Of a stretch of DNA of 5,277 nucleotides, positions 1 through 4,118 are shown in pieces (position 1 is the first letter of the stretch; every line of letters starts with the position of its first letter). Under the pieces are notes generated by a model that was not told where the DNA came from, did not search any database, and worked only from the letters and a program-made list of their open reading frames with translations. Source of the DNA: Nitriliruptoraceae bacterium (GTDB lineage: Bacteria > Actinomycetota > Nitriliruptoria > Nitriliruptorales > Nitriliruptoraceae). The stretch lies in contig SKTN01000168.1 in NCBI GenBank assembly GCA_007117945.1, forward strand, positions 1-5,277. Direction: 5' to 3'. The position numbers were made by a program, and so were the translations under genes.

Positions 1-23
1 AGCCGGTGCTCGGCCTCGCTCAT
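1..23 (-). CDS. 5' end of the next operon gene (partial, possibly moaC)
   Basis: An ATG at 21-23 on the minus strand opens a frame reading MSEAEHR and continues past the left edge. It lies 7 bases after the moeA stop codon, and a GAGGTGG-like ribosome site overlaps that stop, so it is probably the third gene of the galU-moeA operon. Seven residues cannot identify a family. The context (directly behind moeA) and the short polar start are compatible with MoaC, the cyclic pyranopterin monophosphate synthase, but an acetyltransferase of the RimJ type also follows moeA in some actinobacteria such as M. tuberculosis (Rv0995). The product is left open. Confidence 0.45.
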
Positions 24-30
24 GTCCACC

Positions 31-1290
31 TCACTCCACGAGCAGTTGGACGTCGATGTCCTGACCCTCGGCGACGTCCTCGACCTCCTCGCCGAGCACG
101 GCGAGGCCGTCGGCGCGGGCGATCGAGCTGACCACATGGGAACCCTGGTGGCCCGTCGGTGTCGCCAGCCAGCCCTGCTGGTCGCGGGTCAAGCGCACCC
201 GCAGGAAGGCGCGTTTGCCCCGCGGTGCCTTCAGCGGCTCGGCGGCACGGGCGCGGACCACGGGCCGCTGGACGTCGCGTCGTCCCTGCAAGGAGCGGAT
301 GACGGGCCTGACGAACACCTCGAAGGACACGAAGGCGGAGACGGGGTTGCCCGGCAAGCCGATGATGGGGCAGCCGGCGATCCGTCCCCTGATCTGGGGC
401 ATACCGGGCTTCATCGCGACCTTCGCGGTGGCCACCTCGCCGAGCTGACCGATCACCTCCGGTAGGAGGTCACGGGTGCCGGCGCTGGCGCCGCCGGTGC
501 ACACGATGAGGTCCGCATGCCCGAGGCTGGTGTCGAGCACGTAACGCAGGGCCTTGCGGTCGTCGCGGACGATCCCGGCGCTGAAGGGCACGGCTCCGGC
601 GGCGCGCACCATCGCCGCCAGCATCGGCCCGTTCACGTCGCGGATCTGGCCCGGCAGCGGCTCCTTGTCCGCGGGCACGAGCTCGTCCCCGGAGGAGATC
701 ACCACCACCCGGGGGGGCGGGATGCAGCGCACCCGTGACACCCCGGCCGCCGCCAGGACACCGAGGTCGGCGGGCGCGAGGCGACGGCCCTTCGACAGCA
801 GAGCCTGGCCCGGTCGCAGATCCTCCCCGGGGCCACGCACGTGCTCGCCGGCGCCGACGGCCCGGTAGATGCGGACGTCGGCCCCCCGCGACGAGGTCAC
901 CTCCACCGGCACCACGGCGTCCGCGCCCGGCGGCATGGGCGCGCCGGTCATGATGCGCACGCACCGGCCCGGTCGGATCGTCGGCAGATCCTGCACACCC
1001 GCCGCCACCTCACCGTCGACGCCCAGGCTGACGGGCTCGTCGGCGTCCGCCCGGCGGATGTCCCTGGCGATCACGGCGTAGCCGTCCATGGCGGCGTTCG
1101 CGAACGCCGGCACGGAGACCTCACTGGTCGTGTCGTCGGCCAGCACCAGTCCGAGGGCGTCCGCCAAGCGCAGTTCGATGGGCTCGGGCGGGGCGAGCAG
1201 ACCCAGGATGGCGTCGAGGTGCTCCTCGACGCTGACGAGCTCCGAGAGGTCGGTGACCTCGTGCCGTCCGTGCCCGACGAACCGGCTCAC
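31..1290 (-). CDS. moeA: Molybdopterin molybdenumtransferase MoeA
   Basis: MoeA inserts molybdate into adenylylated molybdopterin, the last common step of molybdenum-cofactor synthesis in the cytoplasm. The 419-residue product has the usual length. Visible family motifs, in order, are MDGYA (68-72), MTGAPMPPGADAV (114-126), GED (155-157), SSGDEL (199-204), DVNGPML (218-224), TGGASAG with a following Asp at 274, the lysine pair K290/K294 in KVAMKPG, and LPGNPVSAF (312-320). The lysine pair has the same four-residue spacing as the active-site lysines K275/K279 of E. coli MoeA (alignment from memory). The start is the GTG at 1288-1290, which overlaps the galU stop as GTGA; no other start codon lies before the conserved SVEEHL segment, and the ribosome site is weak, so translation is probably coupled to galU. 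About 18 residues precede SVEEHL, a slightly long N-terminus. Stretches that differ from the common pattern are KPGMPQIRG, where PQGFG is frequent, and TRD after TGGASAG. Confidence 0.95.
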   Translation of the reverse strand: MSRFVGHGRHEVTDLSELVSVEEHLDAILGLLAPPEPIELRLADALGLVLADDTTSEVSVPAFANAAMDGYAVIARDIRRADADEPVSLGVDGEVAAGVQDLPTIRPGRCVRIMTGAPMPPGADAVVPVEVTSSRGADVRIYRAVGAGEHVRGPGEDLRPGQALLSKGRRLAPADLGVLAAAGVSRVRCIPPPRVVVISSGDELVPADKEPLPGQIRDVNGPMLAAMVRAAGAVPFSAGIVRDDRKALRYVLDTSLGHADLIVCTGGASAGTRDLLPEVIGQLGEVATAKVAMKPGMPQIRGRIAGCPIIGLPGNPVSAFVSFEVFVRPVIRSLQGRRDVQRPVVRARAAEPLKAPRGKRAFLRVRLTRDQQGWLATPTGHQGSHVVSSIARADGLAVLGEEVEDVAEGQDIDVQLLVE

Positions 1291-2198
1291 GCGTCCGCCG
1301 GACCGGCGACATCGAGGTCACCATCATCGATGCGGTGGAGCAGTTCGCGCAGCCAGGGCACCAGCGCGGGCGCGAGGTCCGCGCGGCGCAGGGCGAGCTC
1401 CACGTTGGCCTGGAGGTAGCCGAGCCGGTCCCCGGTGTCGAAGCGCGGGACATCCAGGGTCAGCCCGACGATCGGCTCGTCAGCCGCGAGGTGCTCCAGG
1501 GCGTCGGTGAGCTGGATCTCCCCACCGCGGCCGGGTGGCAGGTCCTCCAGCACGCTGAAGATGGTGCCCGGGAGCACGTAGCGCCCGATCACCGCCAGGT
1601 TGGAGGGCGCGTCTGCCGGGTCCGGCTTCTCCACCAGGCCGCTGATGAGATGCTCGCCGGGCTGCTCCCCGGGCTCGACGGTCGCGATGCCGTACATGCT
1701 GGCCTGCTCCGGCTGGACCTCGAGCAGCGCCACGACGGGTCGCCCGGTGCGCTCGTGCACCGCGATCATCCGCTGGAGGAAGTCGGACCCGGGGTCCACG
1801 ATGTCATCACCGAGCAGGACGGCGAAGCTCTCGTCCACCCCGACGTGCGCCTTGGCCTGGAGCACCGCGTGGCCGAGACCGAGCGCCTCGCCCTGCCGTG
1901 TGCTGTGGATCCGGGCCAGGCCGGCGAGGTCTCGGACCGCGGCGAGCTCCGCATCCTTGCCCTTGGCCGCGAGCTCGGCCTCCAGGTCGAGCCGACGGTC
2001 GAAGTGGTCCTCCATCGACGACTTCCCCATGGCGGTCACCAGGAGCACGTCGTCGAGGGCGCAGCGTGCGCACTCCTCGATGAGCAACTGCAGCGCCGGG
2101 GTGTCCACCACCGGTAGCAGCTCCTTGGGGACGGACTTGGTCACCGGTAGGAACCGGGTCCCGAGTCCGGCGACGGGCAGGACGGCTTTGCTGACCAC
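1287..2198 (-). CDS. galU: UTP-glucose-1-phosphate uridylyltransferase GalU
   Basis: GalU makes UDP-glucose from UTP and glucose-1-phosphate, the glucosyl donor for cell-wall sugars, glycolipids and trehalose. The 303-residue product carries the nucleotide-binding signature AGLGTRFLPVTKSVPKELLP (10-29), RQGEALGLGHAVL (101-113), LGDDIVD (129-135, the metal/UTP region), VEKP (189-192), GRYVL (205-209), GGEIQLTDAL (225-234) and FDTGDRLGYLQA (253-264). These match bacterial GalU in order and spacing. The reading frame stays open upstream to 2729, but that extension is arginine/proline-rich antisense of the folate gene. The GTG at 2196-2198 was chosen because AAGGAG sits five bases upstream and the protein then begins directly at the first beta strand (VSKAVLPVAGLGT). 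It is first in a minus-strand operon with moeA, overlapping it by four bases. The short Asp-rich tail after the last helix (DDGDLDV, 291-297) is unremarkable. Confidence 0.96.
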   Translation of the reverse strand: MVSKAVLPVAGLGTRFLPVTKSVPKELLPVVDTPALQLLIEECARCALDDVLLVTAMGKSSMEDHFDRRLDLEAELAAKGKDAELAAVRDLAGLARIHSTRQGEALGLGHAVLQAKAHVGVDESFAVLLGDDIVDPGSDFLQRMIAVHERTGRPVVALLEVQPEQASMYGIATVEPGEQPGEHLISGLVEKPDPADAPSNLAVIGRYVLPGTIFSVLEDLPPGRGGEIQLTDALEHLAADEPIVGLTLDVPRFDTGDRLGYLQANVELALRRADLAPALVPWLRELLHRIDDGDLDVAGPADA

Positions 2199-2296
2199 GT
2201 GCGCTCCTTCGTCCGACTCGAGACTACCCACGTCGGCGTGGCCGATGGCAGGCGTAGGCTCGTCCGACCGCACCGCGACGCCACGAGCGAGGCACC
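2199..2296. promoter_or_regulatory. Divergent promoter region between galU and the folate cyclo-ligase
   Basis: This 98-base gap must hold the promoters for both outward-facing operons. Two -10-like TANNNT hexamers are visible: TAGGCT at 2255-2260 reading right and TAGTCT at 2226-2221 reading left, each preceded by G (GTAGGCT and GTAGTCT). They lie 28 bases apart, so the -35 regions would sit back-to-back or interleaved in about 2230-2251. The -35 matches are poor; the best is CTGCCA on the minus strand at 2251-2246 with a long 19-base spacer. Predicted leaders are about 30 bases for the folate gene and about 15 for galU. The region's role follows from gene orientation; the exact hexamers are guesses. 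Confidence 0.5.
2204..2209 (-). promoter_or_regulatory. Ribosome binding site of galU
   Basis: The minus strand reads AAGGAG followed by five bases and then GTG. It is the best Shine-Dalgarno match in the window and decides the galU start against the much longer upstream frame. Confidence 0.8.
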
Positions 2297-2875
2297 GTGG
2301 ACGCCACCACCAAGCACCGGCTGCGTGCTGCCACCCGGGCCGCGCGCGCCGCGCTGTCCACCGAGCAGCGGGCACAGGCCTCGGCACGCATCGTGGAACG
2401 CCTCGCCGGCCTCCCCGAGGTGCGGCGCGCCCGTAGCGTCCTGCTCTACGCCGCGGTGGCGGAGGAGGTCGACCTGGCCACCCTGGTCCCACGCCTGCAC
2501 GCGGCCGGCGCCCGCACCCTGTTCCCCCGGGTGCGGGGCCTCGAGCTCGACCTGGTGGCCGTCTCGGACCTGCACCGGCTGCAGCTCGGCTACCGCGGGG
2601 TCCGGGAGCCGGGCGGGCCGTCCATCGATCCCGCCGTCCTCGACGTGGCGCTGCTGCCCGGCCTGGCCTTCGACCCGCGGGGCGGGCGGCTGGGTTCCGG
2701 TGGCGGCCACTACGACCGCCTCCTCGCACGGCTGCCGCAGCAGGTGGTGCGGATCGGTGTCGGTTTCACCTGCCAGGTGGTGCCCCAGGTGCCCCGCCTG
2801 GCCCACGATGAGCCGGTCCAGCTGGTGGTTACCGAGACCGCGGTGCACCGCGCCGACCGCGGCGGCACCGGCTGA
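2297..2875 (+). CDS. 5-formyltetrahydrofolate cyclo-ligase (MTHFS/YgfA family)
   Basis: The enzyme uses ATP to convert 5-formyltetrahydrofolate to 5,10-methenyltetrahydrofolate, returning this inhibitory by-product to the one-carbon pool. The 192-residue length is normal. The basic N-terminal helix KHRLRAATRAAR (6-17) matches the phosphate-contacting segment of the family; FPRV (76-79) and EPGGP (104-108) occupy the substrate-pocket positions; the signature LLPGLAFD followed by GGRLGSGGGHYDR (119-141) is the ATP-binding loop; DEPVQLVVTE (171-180) is the typical C-terminal strand. In the signature, HY replaces the more frequent YY. The start is the GTG at 2297, with GAGG four bases before it; no better start exists upstream. 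It is divergent from galU, the arrangement also known for Rv0992c/Rv0993, and first in the plus-strand cluster. The 166-base gap behind it contains its own regulatory site, so the following gene need not depend on this promoter. Confidence 0.93.
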   Translation: MDATTKHRLRAATRAARAALSTEQRAQASARIVERLAGLPEVRRARSVLLYAAVAEEVDLATLVPRLHAAGARTLFPRVRGLELDLVAVSDLHRLQLGYRGVREPGGPSIDPAVLDVALLPGLAFDPRGGRLGSGGGHYDRLLARLPQQVVRIGVGFTCQVVPQVPRLAHDEPVQLVVTETAVHRADRGGTG

Positions 2876-2879
2876 GCGC

Positions 2880-2908
2880 TTGCGCTGACTCCCACGGTAG
2901 GGCATCAT
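2880..2908 (+). promoter_or_regulatory. Candidate promoter of the zinc-ribbon gene
   Basis: TTGCGC (2880-2885) and CATCAT (2903-2908) are separated by 17 bases and match the housekeeping -35 and -10 hexamers at 3 and 4 of 6 positions. The -10 box abuts the CIRCE operator, so transcription would start near 2914, inside the operator. That is the usual placement for repression by HrcA. Support comes mainly from this geometry; the hexamers are modest. Confidence 0.45.
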
Positions 2909-2934
2909 CAGCACTCACGGATCGAGAGTGCTAA
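2908..2934 (+). promoter_or_regulatory. CIRCE element (HrcA operator)
   Basis: The sequence is TCAGCACTC, nine bases, then GAGTGCTAA. The consensus CIRCE is TTAGCACTC-N9-GAGTGCTAA, so the right arm is perfect, the left arm has one mismatch (C for the second T), and the spacer is exactly nine. CIRCE is the binding site of HrcA, the repressor whose activity depends on GroEL, and normally controls groES/groEL and hrcA/dnaJ operons. Here it lies 107 bases before the ATG of the FmdB-type zinc-ribbon gene. From the literature as I recall it, the M. tuberculosis homologue Rv0991c belongs to the HrcA regulon, which fits. A GTG inside the right arm opens the same frame as the zinc-ribbon gene but is not credible as its start. 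Confidence 0.93.
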
Positions 2935-3041
2935 CGCCGCCGCTCCCAGGGGTCACGGGCTCCCGCGGCGACCACCTGCGCCGGGTCCGTTGCCGGAGCA
3001 AGGTGCCGCACGTGCCTGCGGCCGTCAGACGGAGCGTGGAG
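2935..3041 (+). promoter_or_regulatory. 5' leader of the zinc-ribbon gene with a small hairpin
   Basis: If transcription starts in the CIRCE element, the mRNA has an untranslated leader of about 125 bases, long for this compact genome. It contains a perfect 6-base-pair stem, GCCGCA (3005-3010) with TGCGGC (3017-3022), enclosing a six-base loop, about 8 bases upstream of the GGAG ribosome site (3031-3034). The spacing from GGAG to the ATG at 3042 is seven bases. No known riboswitch is recognised. The hairpin may be chance at this GC content. Confidence 0.35.
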
Positions 3042-3404
3042 ATGCCCACCTACGAGTACGCGTGTCGCAGCTGCGGGGAGCACCTCGAGGTGGTGCAGTC
3101 CTTCCGCGACGATCCCCTCACCGAGTGCCCCGCCTGCCAGGGTCAGCTGCGCAAGGTGTTCAGCGCCGCGGGCATCATCTTCAAGGGTTCCGGCTGGCAC
3201 GTGAAGGACTACGCGTCCTCCTCCTCGCGCGCCTCGGGCGGCTCGGGCTCCTCGGGTGAGCGCAGCTCCTCGGAGGGTGACTCCGGCGGCTCCTCGGACA
3301 GCGAGCGCTCCTCGGACAGCAAGAGCGCCGAGAGCAAGAGCGGCTCGAGCTCGTCCTCGTCCTCCGACGCCGGCTCCGGCTCCGGCGAGGCCGCCTCCGC
3401 CTGA
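3042..3404 (+). CDS. FmdB-family zinc-ribbon protein with serine-rich tail (Ruc-like redox chaperone candidate)
   Basis: The 120-residue product begins MPTYEYACRSCG, the classic FmdB/CxxC_CXXC_SSSS start. Two cysteine pairs, C8-x-x-C11 and C29-x-x-C32, form a zinc ribbon, followed by the conserved KVFSAAGIIFKGSGWHVKDY (38-57). Residues 58-120 are low complexity: 31 of 63 are serine, with Gly, Asp, Glu, Lys and Arg mixed in, so a disordered tail. The M. tuberculosis homologue Rv0991c (Ruc) has been described as a chaperone switched on when oxidation releases zinc and links its cysteines; the same layout here suggests, but does not prove, that role. The ATG at 3042 was chosen because it starts the conserved domain and has GGAG seven bases upstream; the in-frame GTG at 2928 lies inside the CIRCE element. 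Control by HrcA is likely. It sits between a folate enzyme and a SAF-domain membrane protein. Confidence 0.92.
   Translation: MPTYEYACRSCGEHLEVVQSFRDDPLTECPACQGQLRKVFSAAGIIFKGSGWHVKDYASSSSRASGGSGSSGERSSSEGDSGGSSDSERSSDSKSAESKSGSSSSSSSDAGSGSGEAASA
3289..3320 (+). repeat. Short tandem coding repeat in the serine-rich tail
   Basis: The 14-mer GCTCCTCGGACAGC occurs at 3289-3302 and again at 3307-3320, a period of 18 bases. It encodes SSDS twice, separated by ER. This suggests that the tail grew by in-frame duplication or slippage, although the serine codons across the tail are otherwise mixed (TCC, TCG, AGC). Confidence 0.6.
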
Positions 3405-3437
3405 GAGCACCGGGCTGTCCACAGGTCCGAGCGAGCC

Positions 3438-3461
3438 CGTCGCCGCGCGGGCCGCGGGACG
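3438..3461 (+). terminator. GC-rich hairpin behind the zinc-ribbon gene
   Basis: CGTC-g-CCGCG (3438-3447) pairs with CGCGG-GACG (3453-3461), giving nine base pairs with a single bulged G and a five-base loop. It lies 33 bases after the stop codon. No T-run follows, so it is at most an actinobacterial-style terminator or a processing/attenuation hairpin; it may also be chance in GC-rich sequence. Confidence 0.3.
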
Positions 3462-3462
3462 T

Positions 3463-3475
3463 GCTGCACTGCAGC
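3463..3475. repeat. 13-base palindrome directly before the SAF gene start
   Basis: GCTGCA-C-TGCAGC is a perfect inverted repeat around one central base and ends two bases before the ATG at 3477. It occupies the place where a ribosome site would be expected. It could be an operator or simply chance. Confidence 0.4.
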
Positions 3476-3476
3476 C

Positions 3477-4118
3477 ATGTCCCGATCCGTCGCCCGACCG
3501 ACCCGTCCCGCCTCGCTGGCGGGTCCGCCCCTGCGGCTGCCGCCGATGCTGGACGCCGTGGCTGAGCGGTGGTGGGCCGCCACCCCGCGCACCCGGCTGC
3601 TGCTCGGCCTCCTCCTCGTGATCGTCGTGCTCGCGGCCGGGGTGGGCCACCTCGCCGCAACGCCCTACGGCCATCCCACCACGGTGCTGGTGGCCGCGCA
3701 CGACCTGCACCCCGGGCAGCGGCTGGAGGCCCAGGACCTGCGCCGGCGGACGGTCCCCGCCGACCTGGTCCCCGACGGCGCCCTCGAGGCGGCGCAGGGC
3801 GTGCTCGCCTCGGCGCTGCCGGCAGGGGCCATCGCCACGGACCGCCACCTCGGTGAGGGCGGCTGGGCAGCCGGGCTGGCAGACGGCCGTGCCGCGGTCG
3901 CCGTGCCGTCGGAGCGGCTGCCGGCGCTGACGGCGGGCACCCGGGTGCAGCTGGTCGCCGCGGACCATGACGGGCGCGGCGTGGTCCTCGGCAGCGACGC
4001 CGTGGTGCTGGCCTCCGAGCTCGAGGAGGTGTGGTTCGCCGTGGACGCCAACGACGCCGTCGCGATCACCGCCGCGGGGCAGGCCGGGGCCCTCGCGGTG
4101 GTCGTGTTGCCACCGTGA
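3477..4118 (+). CDS. SAF-domain membrane protein (CpaB/RcpC/FlgA-like)
   Basis: The 213-residue protein has a cytoplasmic N-terminus rich in Arg and Pro (1-40), one hydrophobic helix LLLGLLLVIVVLAAGVG (41-57), then a SAF-type module: TTVLVAAHDLHPGQRLEAQD (68-87), the RRRTVPADLVPDG stretch (89-101) and LASALPAGAIATDRHL (110-125). A beta-rich remainder with AVAVPSERLPALTAGTRVQLV (140-160) resembles the second half of CpaB/RcpC proteins. SAF domains bind carbohydrate-like ligands or aid pilus and flagellar assembly, but no such genes are near, so the job is unknown; the topology implies an outward-facing domain. Similar solitary SAF proteins lie near FmdB-type genes in actinobacteria, as I recall. 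The ATG at 3477 has no visible ribosome site; the ATG at 3546 (residue 24) is an alternative that would still keep the helix. The 3' end overlaps the convergent gene by 53 bases. Confidence 0.82.
   Translation: MSRSVARPTRPASLAGPPLRLPPMLDAVAERWWAATPRTRLLLGLLLVIVVLAAGVGHLAATPYGHPTTVLVAAHDLHPGQRLEAQDLRRRTVPADLVPDGALEAAQGVLASALPAGAIATDRHLGEGGWAAGLADGRAAVAVPSERLPALTAGTRVQLVAADHDGRGVVLGSDAVVLASELEEVWFAVDANDAVAITAAGQAGALAVVVLPP

Noticed and set aside
2199..2729. N-terminal extension of galU by about 177 codons.
   Set aside because: The extension is Arg/Pro/Gly-rich antisense of the folate cyclo-ligase. The strong AAGGAG at 2204-2209 and the family's normal N-terminus fix the start at 2198.
2875..2886. 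AGCGC-TT-GCGCT inverted repeat at the folate gene's stop codon, considered as a terminator.
   Set aside because: Only four or five base pairs with a tiny loop and no T-run; it also overlaps the candidate -35 box of the next promoter.
2928..3041. Earlier GTG start for the zinc-ribbon gene adding 38 residues.
   Set aside because: This GTG lies inside the right arm of the CIRCE element, has no ribosome site, and the added residues resemble no FmdB protein; the family begins at MPTYEY.
3212..3395. Serine-codon stretch considered as a non-coding tandem repeat or mobile fragment.
   Set aside because: It is in frame, ends in a proper stop, uses mixed serine codons, and matches the known serine-rich tail of FmdB-type proteins.
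3415..3424. CTGTCCACAG, similar to a DnaA box (TTGTCCACA).
   Set aside because: It is a single copy with one mismatch, without an AT-rich stretch or replication genes nearby, so there is no sign of an origin.
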